From positions 25,041,874-25,105,873 of the forward strand of contig CM055111.1 of NCBI GenBank assembly GCA_029204225.1: 64,000 bases of DNA, given 5' to 3'. The position numbers were made by a program, and so were the translations under genes. This document shows, piece after piece, positions 22,702-33,972 of this stretch; the first letter of the stretch is position 1, and every line of letters starts with the position of its first letter. The stretch is from Diphasiastrum complanatum (lineage: Eukaryota; Streptophyta; Lycopodiopsida; Lycopodiales; Lycopodiaceae). The notes below the pieces were generated by a model. That model made no database searches and had not been told where the DNA came from. It was given only the letters and a program-made list of their open reading frames with translations.

Positions 22702-23441
22702 AGATTGATCAACCTACTCCATAATTCTAGGAATTAGGTCCTATAATGTAGGATCCACTACCAAACTAACTTGACCAACTTTTTAGATTTGATCTAACCT
22801 ACTCTAGTAAAGGTTTCCCACATGGGCTCCATGGCCTCACACATGTGGGACCCACTAATGTCCATATTTACATTATTTGACATAACTAGATTTATGAAAA
22901 TTACAGATCCAAAACACAACTAATGGAGCTATGATCTTGGGCCAATTTTGTATGCACATCTAGATTTAGTCACAAGATAGATTTCATCAAGATTAGCATG
23001 CTAGAATTGCATAAATCACTAAGATCTGATCATGAACATGAAAATATAGTATGGTACTATCCATGTCCGTACAACAACATATGGACATAGAAACTCAAGA
23101 GATGAATTATCCATATGAAATGGGAATAAAATGATATGTTCTTCATGCTGGTACTATTATAGATGTCAAAATTTCATTTCACCACTTGCCAATAGTATGC
23201 CCTAAAATGGCAACCTTTAGGTACTTAACCAAAAGCCTAGAAAACTAGTCCAAATGCAATGTACTTAAATTAGCCAATAATGGTCCAAACACAACCTCAT
23301 CCACTTATCTACTTGCCAAAAATCGTAAAACCACTATTTAGGCCTTTATTGACAAATATGAAACTATCTCTAACTTGAGATTTCATTTTGGCCTCTAAAA
23401 ATACCAAATAAAAGAACCAAACTAGTTGACAATTTTTCACA
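22702..23441 (-). repeat. 3' LTR of another copia element
   Basis: On the minus strand it starts TGTGAAAAATTGTCAACTAG at 23441, after a polypurine tract TTGAAGAGGGAG. A partial plus-strand copy of the same start is at 59065-59180. The far end (low coordinates) is not fixed. A CACATGTGGG motif lies at about 22838. Confidence 0.65.
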
Positions 23442-23640
23442 CTCCCTCTTCAACTAGTTTTAGCATAGATTTAGATGGAACTACAAGTGAGGTTCTATGC
23501 TTCATAAACAAGTATTTTTTCAATGCTTTGGTGAAGATATCAGGCACACACTCTTTTGAAGAAACATGTTGAAGCTCCACCTCCTTTGCCATGACTTGTT
23601 CTCTCACAAAATGATTGTCAATGATTTGATAAGCACCATC
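23437..23640 (-). pseudogene. copia RNase H tail whose stop codon lies in the LTR
   Basis: The minus strand reads NHFVREQVMAKEVELQHVSS, KECVPDIFTKAL and finally MLKLVEEGV, then TGA. This is the end of a copia RNase H. The stop codon overlaps the first five bases (TGTGA) of the 3' LTR. The same ending KLVEEGV closes the unrelated 517-codon frame at 62444-63997, which links the two LTR families. The upstream part is lost near 23640. Confidence 0.8.
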
Positions 23641-23649
23641 ATAAGCAAT

Positions 23650-23839
23650 TACCATAATAAGGAGGAAGACCACATCATCACACTATATCACATTGAATAA
23701 CAAAGAGTACAATGAACCCTGACTATAGAGAGAGAGAAACTAATAGTTGACTATAGACTAGCCTACAGCTACTTACAGGTGGTAACAGCTATCAACAGTC
23801 AATCATAAACAACAATAAGTTTATCATTGGTTTCTAACA
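23650..23839 (-). repeat. LTR fragment of copia element 5
   Basis: On the minus strand it starts TGTTAGAAACCAATG at 23839, next to a polypurine tract (ATTGAGGGAGAG). It is truncated near 23650. Confidence 0.65.
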
Positions 23840-24494
23840 CTCTCCCTCAATGAGAAAAATACATTCTTCTATTCCTAATAAAGTATGAAGCTTTTCATAT
23901 TTACATCTACCTAATGACTTGGTAAAAATATCTGCCATTTGATCTTCAGATTTACAAAAAACAAGATCAATGGCTCCATCAAGTGTTTTCTCTCGAACAA
24001 GGTGATAATGTATTTCAATGTGCTTAGTTCGAGCACGTAGAACTGGATTTTTGGCAAGGTGAATGCAGCTTTGGTTGTCGCAAGAGATAGTAGTTGCATC
24101 CACTTGTGGTTGACCTAAATCAACAAGCAATCTTCGTAACCATACGTCTTCTTGTGTAGCATTGTTGAGTGCACGATATTCAGCTTTTGTCGAAGATAAG
24201 ACTACTGTTGGTTGTTTTTTACTGCTCCATGAAACTACAACTGTACCATAATTGAATGTATAACCACTGGTAAATTGTCTGTGTTCACGTCTCTCGAATG
24301 TACCTGAGAATACATTTAGTAGACTTCCAGTGTGCTTGACTAGGATCTTGCATAAATTGACTAACAACACCAACAACATAAGAAATATCAGGTCGTGTGT
24401 GTGTCAAATAGATCAAACTACCCACCAGCTGCCTGTACAATAATGCTAAAAATATGCAAAAAAATGCACTCAGAAAATGCAAAATTCTAGCCAA
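23834..24494 (-). pseudogene. copia element 5: end of RT and RNase H
   Basis: The frame 24494-24285 gives YRQLVGSLIYLTHTRPDISY, the connection after RT. The frame 24379-23834 gives SKKQPTVVLSSTKAEYRALN (RNase H), CDNQSCIHLAKNPVLRARTK, HIEIHYHLVREK and DQMADIFTKSLG, ending IEGEC. The stop codon TAG comes from the LTR start TGTTAG. A frameshift near 24300 separates the two parts. It is cut at about 24430, where unrelated AC-rich sequence begins. Confidence 0.85.
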
Positions 24495-25618
24495 AACTCT
24501 GGTGACAAACTGATAGAATTAAATCACGAACGATTCGTGAAACTTTCGCAACACTCGAATTATTTTTGTTCGAGTTGGATCAAGCAGACTCTGTAACACA
24601 ACCAAACAAAACGAGACGAATTATAAACGAAAACAAAACAAAACGAATCAAAACTTAAATGAGCTTTGACAATGATTCATGTTGGAAGCATACAAATTGT
24701 GAACCAAAATAAAACGAAACGAAAGAATTCGTGACAAGATCAACCAAGCTCTGTAATGCTTCTTGGTTTCCAAGGGGAGGCTCGAACTTGAGACCAAAGA
24801 AACTTTGGATGTCAAGATAACCAATTGAGCCAACACCCTTGAGTCAAGCTCTGTAATGAAATGAGACGATACGAAATGAAATAGGATGAAACGAAACGAA
24901 ACCTAGGTGAGCTCTGTAATTGATTTTCCCTTGTAGCCAAGTCATCCAGAAGCAAAGTGAAGTGAATCACGAAGCCAAAGGATTTGCAAACAGAATTAGT
25001 TTGTCAGGGATTCAGATGTGATTGCTGGTCGCTGCAGGCTGTATCACTCCTACAATCCTTCAAAGAGTATTCAGACACTACTGATTTACGTTAACAAATT
25101 AATGCAACATTCAACAAGATCAAACCAAAGTGCAGAATAGAATGAACAAGCGCATTAGACACACGAATAGTAATAGACGAATTTACATACAATATCATAC
25201 AATCATCTAGAATAATAATGTGCACAATAGTTACAAAATCATCTATTGATTTTTCTAATTCTTCAAGCACTGCATGCAGATTCACGCAGTGCGTTGGCAT
25301 GAGAGAAATACAGTTCTCTCACGAATTCGAGTCTCGCTTACTAGCGGACCTTTGGATCTACAGATCCTATGCAGAATTGTCTCACATGCAAGTGGACTAG
25401 TATTTTGAATAATTCATCTTCTGACTTCTCGTCTTGCTTACTAGCATTAGACTTACTCTATGTATCAAATCAGAAAGTATATAGTTCGTGAACAATTTCG
25501 TGTCGCGTCTTGTAACTTACAGATTAGAAAGATTAAACATCTATAACTAATGTGCGAATTACAAGAGTGGTAGATTAGCCACGATCTAGAACACTTCTGA
25601 TGATGTCATGGTATTTGG
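24495..25618. repeat. non-coding, rich in TCACGAA/TTCGTGA words; probably LTR
   Basis: No coding region. It has a stem TCACGAA-CGA-TTCGTGA at 24524-24540 and repeated GAAACGAAAC strings. The word CTCTGTAA occurs four times (about 24589, 24752, 24847 and 24911). It lies downstream of a copia RNase H on the minus strand (25619), so part of it is probably that element's 3' LTR, but I could not fix its ends. Confidence 0.4.
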
Positions 25619-26164
25619 CTAATTTTCTTGTTGGCTGTTCATGGGGCATGACTGATTTCGTGTCGTGGTGTGTCGTGTCATGTTGCCTTTTGTCAAAGGT
25701 TCAGAATTGAAAGCTAGCAAAGATTTGGCATTAGAAACAAAATGTTTCTTCAGCTCCCTCTCAAAGCATGATAGCTTGACGACTCCAAGGCTGCTCCTGT
25801 GTTTCTCGAATAGACCTTTGTCCAGGGCCTTTGTGAAAATGTCAGCAACCATGTCTTTTGTTCCAATGAAGGTGGTCTATAGCATCTTCTTCCCAATCAG
25901 ATCCCTGATCAAATAGTACTTGATCACAATGTGTTTTGTCCTTGAGTGAAACACAAGGTTTTTTGTTAGATGTATTGCAGATGTGTTGTCCATCTGCAAA
26001 ACCAGAGGTTCGTTAATTGTTTTGCCCAATTCGTCCAAGGACTGTTTGAGCCAAATTATTTCGTTGGCCATCTTTGTTGTTGTGACATACTCTGCTTCGC
26101 AGGATGGTTGAGCCACAATGGTCTGCTTCTTGCTGACCCAGAGAATTGTTGTTGTTGATGCGAT
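25619..26164 (-). pseudogene. copia element 4: RNase H
   Basis: The minus strand reads MAQPSCEAEYVTTTKMANEI, DNTSAIHLTKNLVFHSRTKH and IVIKYYLIRDLIGKKML, then after a frameshift MVADIFTKALDKGLFEKHRS. These are the conserved blocks of copia RNase H in order. The Ser-Cys-Glu-Ala-Glu block carries the active-site acid. Stops near 25877 and 26120 interrupt it. Confidence 0.85.
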
Positions 26165-27375
26165 GGTGCATCCTCCTAATACACTTTTACAATTGTCCTT
26201 GAGAGATACTTAGCTAGCATCACTGTAGGAAAGCATCTGGAACCCCGCATCACGACAATAACACAAACCATAATCCTTTGTTAGTTGAAGATATTGCAAA
26301 ATTTGTTTTGCAATCTTCCAATGTGTCATCATGCAGAATTGGCTCATCTTGAACACTACATAGGCAATGTCAAGGCGTGGGTTGTCTGCAAGGTACATCA
26401 ACGATCCTATCAGTTTCTTGTAAGGTGTGAGCTGCATCAATTCTCTCTCTGCTTCAATCCTTAAACAATTTTCGTTCGTTAGCACTGTTCCTGCGAGCAT
26501 TGGAGTATTCGGTCCTTTGCAATTCAGCATCTCGAAATCCTCTAGAATTTTTTGGGTGTATCTGGACTGATGAAGGTACAATTTACCTCCCTCATAGTCC
26601 CTTTCAATTTGTAAGCCAAGGTAACACCTGGCCTCTGCTAGATCCACAATCTCAAAATGTTTCGAGATGTCGTCCTTCACTTCAGCAATCAGCTTCTCAC
26701 TCTTGCATAGTATCAGAGTGTCATCCACATACACAGCCACAATGATGATCTTCCCATCTGTAATTCTCACATACACATTGGAATCAGCCATTAGTGGCTT
26801 GAATCCCAAGGATTTCAGGGCTTGATCTTTTTTTTTGTACCATTGTCAAGCTGACTACTTCAGACCATAGATACTCCTATGCATTCTACATGCATAATCA
26901 GGAAGTGAATTTGAGACATAACCTAGGGATTGATCCATGTAGACCTCTTCATCTAACTCACCATGCAAGAAGGCTGTCTTCTCATCCACAATGTGGATCC
27001 TGAGGTCATAAGCAACTGCATATGCAAATAACAAGTGTAAGGATGAATGTTTGACGATAGGAGAGAAGGTTTCAGAATAATCAATATCATATCTCTGAGA
27101 GAATTCCTTTGCTACTATAGTCTTGTCTTATATTTCGAGACATCCCCATCTGGTCCATACTTGAACTTGTAAACTCATTTGCATTTGACAGCCTTTCGAT
27201 TATCTGGTAATGGCTGCAACATCCATACATGATTCTTCCTCATGGATTCCATCTCTTCATTCATGGCTTGGATCCATTTGTTCTTCTCTGGACATTCAAT
27301 TGCCTCCTCGAATGTCTGTGGTTCACCACTGAATCCACAGAATTCTTCTGATGTGAAAGCAGAGTTGCTTGGCAC
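26165..27375 (-). pseudogene. copia element 4: reverse transcriptase
   Basis: The N-terminal part at 27375-27175 reads EAIECPEKNKWIQAMNEEME and HVWMLQPLPDNRKAVKCK. The palm region below 27170 is decayed (several stops). The frame 26809-26210 (199 codons) contains IIVAVYVDDTLILCKSEKL with the catalytic YVDD, then FEIVDLAEARCYLGLQI and KKLIGSLMYLADNPRLDIAY. It is a Ty1/copia RT split by stops near 26815, 26860 and 27130. Confidence 0.87.
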
Positions 27376-27539
27376 ATATCTTGTCGGCGCTCTTCGTTGT
27401 CTTGTCGACCTTCTAGGAGATCCTTCTGGGACAACAATGCCTTTGTCTTTGTCTGCTCTGCTAGGTCCGAAACCATCTTGGTTTACAGGTACTATAGCAG
27501 AAGGCTACCTCTCAAATCTTTTGTCTTCTGATTCATCAC

Positions 27540-28500
27540 TCAAATGCGAAGCGACTCAAAAATTTTGTTTCTGTGTTGGTCTTCTATTCCCTCTGTCGCT
27601 TGTGGCAGATCATAGTACTGTCTTTCTAGAACTTCATAGCTGACAGGATCATCGTTGGCCATTGTCCTGATCTCATCGAATCTGACATCTCTCACTATCT
27701 TCACAGTGTTTGTTTCTGGCATGTAGACTCTATAGTATGATGAATTGTTGTCATATCCTACCAGAAATCCATGTTCAGCTTGCTCGTCAAGCTTCATTCG
27801 AAGCTTATCAGGGATATGTGCATAAGCTGCACAGCAAAAGATTCTGATGTGAGACAAGTTGGGCTTTCTTCCCCACCATAATTCGTGTGGTGTCGTGTGA
27901 GAGACACCAAACTTCCCTGTCCTGTTCTGGATGTATGCAGCTGTAGCTACTGCTTCAGCCCATAGTACTTTTGGAGCTTTCGAGTAGGCCATCATGCATC
28001 TGGCAACTTCCATCAGAGTCCTATTCTTCCTTTCTACAACACCATTGTGCTGCGGTGTGTAAGCTGCAGTCCTTCTGTGAATGATACCACGATCATTGCA
28101 AAAGTCAGTGAAGCAATTCAAGATGTATTCACCAACTCGATCTGTCCTTATCTGCTTCACTTTGTTGCCAGTGCATCTCTCTGCCCAATTCACATACTTT
28201 GTGAATTTGTCAAGTGCTTCTGATTTATTCTGAATACACTCTGGCAAATTTATTATAATCATCAATGAAGGTTATGTAATATTTCAGGCCTCCTACCGAG
28301 ATCACATTGAAAGGCCCACAGATGTCAGAATGTACTAATTCTAGAATCTTAGTCGTTTTGTAGGAGTCTTTGACAAATGGAGTGTGAGATATCTTACCCT
28401 TCAAACATGCATCACAGGTGGTCAAATTGTTCGCATTCAAGATGTTGACCCCTGTTATTGCTCCATGATGGCTTGCTTGGTAAAGTGTCATTGAGTTCAT
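27540..28500 (-). pseudogene. copia element 4: integrase
   Basis: The frame 28500-28225 contains CDACLKGKISHTPF, LVHSDICGPFNV (first Asp) and YYITFIDDYNKFARVYS. The frame 28265-27540 (241 codons) contains IRTDRVGEYI (second Asp; the usual Asn-Gly is changed to Arg-Val), YTPQHNGVVERKNRTLMEVA (the glutamate) and the C-terminal region LRMKLDEQAEHGFLVGYDNN. All three catalytic positions are present. One frameshift near 28240 joins the two parts. This is the best preserved integrase in the window. Confidence 0.9.
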
Positions 28501-28799
28501 GTGGCATAGTCTCTTGTGCTACAGAGTGGCAAATTATCATGAGTTTGATGCACCTGATCTATAGGCAGACGTACCTTCAGATGATATAGATTACCTTTTC
28601 TTCTGCCTTGAGCGATCAGGGTACTGGTACTGGCATCAAGAACATTGCATGCTTTGTCAGAAAACATCACACACATTTCTGCATTAGCTATCTTTGCCAC
28701 AGAAAGCAAGTTCTGTTGTAGTGTAGGCACGAATAGAACATCTTCGAGTCGTCTCTCTCTGTCATTCATGTTGAGCCAGAGTGAACCAATATCGTTCAC
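28497..28799 (-). pseudogene. copia element 4: end of protease and GAG-pre-integrase
   Basis: The minus strand reads RRLEDVLFVPTLQQNLLSVA, KIANAEMCVMFSDKACNVLD and GRRKGNLYHLKV. This is the stretch between the copia protease and integrase. The protease active site is missing because the element is truncated near 28800, where a fragment of another copia family begins. Confidence 0.8.
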
Positions 28800-28824
28800 T
28801 TGATGTTTGGATTTATCTCCAAGA

Positions 28825-29400
28825 ACAATGAATCTTGATGGATCTACAACATCTAATAATCCTCTTGCAATATGCTGATGGCTTGATCTAAATGGTTTCC
28901 TAGCCTACTTATCGACTAAACAGTCTTGACAGACAAATAACTTGACTTTTCTATCTGAATAGTCGAGATCAAGAACAATAGATTGCTTAGATATATGCAA
29001 TACAAAAGCATGATTCAAATGACCAAGTCCATAATGCCAAAGTAAACTTTCATTGATCTATACAGAATTATTAAGAGCTTGACAAAAGTAATGAGTTAAT
29101 CTATACAAGTATCCATGCCTCTTTCCGAGTGCTAGGATCTTGTCTGTCCTATCGACTACTTTACATTGATCAGATTGGAATTCTACTTTATGTCCTAGGT
29201 CTATAATTCTGCTTACAGAGAGCAGATTTGATACATGTAGGACATTAGAAAGTAGTTTGGATTGATCATTTGCAAAGCTCAATCTTACTATACCTTCACC
29301 TTTGATAGCATGTGTGCTATTATCACCTAGGTGAACATATCTTTTGGTATTGTAAGGCGTATATGACTCGAATTAGCCGATATGGTCATGTGCTGTGTGG
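28825..29400 (-). pseudogene. fragment of a copia element related to element 2
   Basis: The minus strand reads MSFANDQSKLLSNVLHVSNL, CKVVDRTDKILALGKRHGY and LYRLTHYFC, parallel to 9150-9480, with further integrase-side similarity below 29050 (parallel to 8890-9120). It is an older or more damaged sister copy covering the protease to pre-integrase stretch. Confidence 0.8.
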
Positions 29401-30154
29401 ATCCGGAGACAATAGATTTTTTCTTCTTGTTGGTTATTGTAAAAGAATCCTCAATATGTTGAAATTCTCCTAATTCAGAGACCAAAATCAAATTGCATTC
29501 TCGTTTGGCAGATTCAAGAGCTTTATAGATAGGTAATATATGATGATGTTTTAATCCATTTTTGTCAGAGCATTTCATATCGGTAACCCTTGCAACTCAC
29601 AGCTGCTTGGTCGCATGCATACATCATCTCTTTGACATTTGGATTAGGCTTGAACTTGTGTGACTAGCTTTTTTGCAATTTTTTAGCGAATTGAATCACT
29701 TGTTTCATTCTCCACAATTTTCATTACATTTGTACCCTTCAGGAAGTGCTTCATATATTTTCCGTTAATAAAAAAATTTCCAACCATCCTTTGCAAGAAC
29801 TCTTTTCTGGCTCTCATACATCTTTTACTGGCACCACCACCTGGTGTCAAAACTTATAGTCTACGGACTCTCTTATTATGTCCTTTTGGTGCTTGACGAT
29901 CCATTGAGACTCTACGCTGTAATCCATATATTGTCTACTGAAGAATAGTGTTTAAATATTTTAATTTTTTAATCTTTGCAACAAAACTGGCAAGCTCTAT
30001 TTTTAGACCATTTACTTCCACCAATGTCCTATTAGTTTGTACAATGAACATCTTACCAATGGATTGTGAGGGTACAAATCACTTCTTATCCATAGGTCAA
30101 TATGTTTTTTGCCTTCTAATCTCCAACAATGCATCTCATATGGGTTTAAGTTAA
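29401..30154 (-). pseudogene. decayed coding stretch, family not recognised
   Basis: One minus-strand frame from about 30150 to 29581 stays readable for some 190 codons with only about seven stops: DALLEIRRQKTY, IGKMFIVQTNRTLVEVNGLK, GLQRRVSMDRQAPKGHNKRV, RKEFLQRMVGNFFINGKYMK, VMKIVENETSDSIR. At least three of the stops are TGA where TGG (Trp) would fit. I do not recognise the family. It may be the N-terminal part of a retrotransposon protein, next to copia fragments in the same orientation. Confidence 0.35.
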
Positions 30155-31599
30155 CACCCCATGCAGCTTTGGTTGTCACATAATTCTTCTCTAATTTTAC
30201 AAGTGATACTTGGTTTTCATCTTGAAGATGTCGAAGTTCCTAGAAGAACGGATGTAGACTTTTACAATATCCTTTAATCAAATGAGGTCAATGTTCCTGT
30301 GAAATGAGCATGATATAAGGTTCTTAGGCAAATACAAGGGTGCCATGCCTAGGGTCCTATTGCAATTAGGACAATGAAAGGCCCTCCTATTCTAACCCTA
30401 TTCTAGTTGTACTTAATAACTTATCTGTCAGTTACTTATTATAGTCTATGCAAAAAAACCTACAATAGTCTATGAAAATGAGACCTGCATTTAACCCTCA
30501 ATTCTTGCTCACCCTATGTGGTAACCCAAGGTAAAGGTGCCATGTAGAATTGCTTAGCACTAAACTAATTGTGATCAAGAAACTTGTTTACGCAAGGAAG
30601 AGGCCCTTTTTGAGTCCAAAAAGGGCCCTAAAATGTTTGAAGATATCTTGAGAATCTTCTTTTGCTAATACATTTATTTATCTATAACATTCAACTATGA
30701 TCATACTACTCATTAAGAAAGTTTTCCGACAAAATTTTACTTGATGACTTAAATAAATATAAATCCAAAAAATCTCCAAATAGTGAACATGGAAAAATGA
30801 AACATCTTCTATTCCTCAAATCCATATCTCAAGAACACAAGATCCTTGCCACCCATTGCAAGAATGAGCTCTAATACCACTGAAGACATGCTAGTTGAAA
30901 AGTACAATACCAAATGTAACAAATTAGCCATGATATCACAAAGTGGGTAGCCAAAGAAAGTATTCATTCCCCAAAGAGGAGTCAAAGGAAAATCCTTGCA
31001 AGGCCATAATTTTTGCAGAAATTGAGCCATCATCTAACTTGTATAACCCATTGTAGGACATAATTACCTACATTGATCTATTAACCTATGACCTAAAAGT
31101 GTAATTTATCTATGAATGAGTACAAAAGTAAAGGTCCATTCCAAGCTCAAGTTCTTGTTTAGATGTCAATGCTCATTCAAAATACCAAGTAAGAATAGGT
31201 CTATTTTCCCAAGTAATCCCCTAGAAAATTAATCCTGTTGTAGAGATGATAAGATATAATATTTTATATTATTGTGTTTGATGGATAGTGAAACTTAATC
31301 AAAGTGGAGTGGTTATGGACCTTTTATAAGGGAAAACTTCAATTCAAATTGATGAAAAATACTACATATTTGATTTTTATGCTTTTGAGATATTTTAAAG
31401 AGGCGTGCATTTGAATTATCGAACACTTGATTGGAAGTCTTATCTGAATGACCATCAGTCATCCTAATATTTCTTATACAATTAGTGTGGTAAGCCAATT
31501 TATGCGGTCCAAATGAATGTCATCAGAGAAAACGAAAGTGTGTATTGAGGTATCTTATAAGAGCCTTTAATTAGGAATTTGAATATTTAACTTCTAATA
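30155..31599. other. no gene recognised; isolated primer-binding-like site
   Basis: AT-rich. At 30866-30879 the minus strand reads TGGTATTAGAGCTC, one base from the usual tRNA-Met site, and precedes a short open stretch (below 30865), so a decayed LTR junction is likely. Otherwise nothing supportable. Confidence 0.4.
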
Positions 31600-32035
31600 A
31601 TTTTCTTGTACATGGATATTGTGATGTCAATTGGGCAAGTGATGTAGAAGGCATGTGTTCTCTGTTTGGCTATATTTTCCTACTTGGTTCTAGTGCTATA
31701 TCATGGAAGAGACAACCTATAGTTCCATTGTCTTCTGGTGAAGCTGAATATAATTCTACTACAATTGTTGTATGTGAAAGTACGTAGCTATGAATGTCAA
31801 GTGAAGAGCTTATGATTTTTCAAGATGCAAGTACAGTGATATATTGTGATAGCCAAAGTTGTATCTAGATTGGAAAGAATCCAATGTTTCATGCTTGCAC
31901 TAAGCACAATGAAACACACTATCACTTTGTTCATGAAAAATAAAAAATAAAATAAGTGGAACTGATATAGCGCTCTACGAATGAACAAGTGACTTGCATC
32001 TTGAAGAAGCTTTTCAACAAAAACAGAATTTGAAT
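31600..32035 (+). pseudogene. copia RNase H remnant, plus strand
   Basis: The plus strand reads GYCDVNWASDVEGMCSLFGY, IFLLGSSAISWKRQPIVPLS and SSGEAEYNSTT, the RNase H core. Later frames give a damaged DSQSCIxIGKNPMFHACTKH block and a tail ending near 32035. It has several stops and is the only plus-strand copia pol remnant in the left half of the window. Confidence 0.75.
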
Positions 32036-33972
32036 ATTTTTTTATCTATGCTAAATGTTTGTGAGAATAAACGTATCATTAACAAGGAGTAACATAGGAT
32101 ATAATACTGAGCTAATAGCCCTTAATGAGAACTTTGCATTGATATGTAGCAAGTTTAACTAATTACTTCATGTTGTACTCATCAAGTTTTCGTACTTCCA
32201 ACTTAAATAATGGTCGAAAATCCCATTCAAAAACCACCGAGACCCAAATAATAAAACCTTGTTCCTATATCAATTTTGTATTAATCTTCAATTTCTTTAT
32301 GAACGTGAAGATCGTAACAATATTTTTTGTGTCTCCTTTCTCTCACACCCCTCACGAAATAACGAATATGGGAGCGCAACTAATCTTCAACAGGTCCAAA
32401 AGAGATCTAAGGAAGAATCTAGAGAGAGAGTTGACACTCAAGTAACCTTGTCTCTCTAGATTTGAGAGGTTTTCTATACTAGAGTAATTTGATATGCTCA
32501 AAATCTTCGAAAGTGGCCCAAGTAAATGGGGAACAATCAAAGGCAAAAGTAATTGTATTCACATGAAAAAAAAACAAATGAGTTTAATTTCTTTCCCTAA
32601 CTCGAGTGATTCAAATAAAGCGACTTGAGGTAGCTTCAAAAGTTTTCACATGACATATCTCAAAATCACCGACTTTGGTAGTCATCTGACTAGGTGACCT
32701 GCCCAACGCGTAGCTTGAGAGGAAATGGGAACTCAAAGAAAAATAAGTGAAATTTTGTAAATTAAGAACATATACTTGTGTGTATACTTCCCAGGAATGA
32801 GACAGAACCATCCTAGGCATGGTTCCTTAGGTTTTTATTTTTATTTTATTTTTAACTCCACCCCGAGAAGTCGATAAAACCCCTATTCCTTAGGAACAGT
32901 ACAGCGTAAGGAAGGGTACCCTTTTCTAAGGAAAGCCCCTAGAACGGGATTCTATGCTCGTGTGCAATGCCCTACTCAAAAACACCAAGTCGAAATATGG
33001 GATGAATCAAAAATTGAATTAAATAGCAAGAAAAAACTAGGGAAACAAGAACATAATGGAGATCTGATCAACCTAGGGAGAGGTTTAAGGGAGGAAGAGG
33101 TTTTGCAAAAGGGACTGGTACATGGGCGGCTGCATAAAACACAGCAGCGTGAAGCAGATTGCCAAAAAAAACTACCACCTTCTTCAGGGTTGCACCCAAA
33201 TTACAAGGCATGCCCCTTAACTTTGATTTAAACAAGATTTTAGTGCTAAGCTGGCAATATTGAATGTATTTTGGGCATTCATGCTAGTGGCCCTCATAGG
33301 CTGCAGCACGTTGCTGCATCATGCTAGTGACCCCAATTGTTTGGAAAATACTCATTTTGAGATTTTAGGCATTTTGGTTTTGGGTCTTATGACAATGTAG
33401 GCATATTGGGCAATCCGAATTTGAATTGATCATTGCCGAACCTGCCCTACCCATGGGGTAGTTCATGATGACCTACATCACTTGCTTGTGAAATGTCTAG
33501 AGAACAAAGCAGCATGATCCTTTAATCAGCATCTGTATTCAAAAACCCAATACACGATATTGATTCAAGACAGACCCACATCACATGCTAGATAGTGTAG
33601 CATTTTTGAGTAATAAAAATTGATCAATGTGCCCAATCAGAGTTTTCAAAGTTGTAGCATATTCATATAGTGCTTGCTATACAGACAAGCCTCAATAATG
33701 ATAGAACATTACTGTGTTCAATATTTTGGATCGGCTCTAAAAAGAGCGTGTAATGTGATATACAAGATTCCGTTATTGTGTCCAATTATTTGTTCCTACA
33801 TGCAACTAAAGAATAACATCATAGACAAGTACCGTTCGAGAAGTAAGCTGATTAACTGCTGGATTTGTGATTTACCTTTGATACATCACAAAGGCCTTAT
33901 GTGTATAAGAATTGCTTTTTTGATTGCAGAGAAGTTTAATAGTCCCTTGTAGTGAAAGATTAAGCGATCACG
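32036..33972. other. no gene seen; 3' flank of the GH127 gene
   Basis: No convincing coding region or repeat structure on either strand. The part closest to 33972 will contain the 3' UTR and poly(A) site of the minus-strand gene, whose exact end I cannot fix. Confidence 0.4.

Noticed and set aside
32170-33231. Short plus-strand frames (64-91 codons)
   Set aside because: No domain, no good start context and no neighbour that would explain them.
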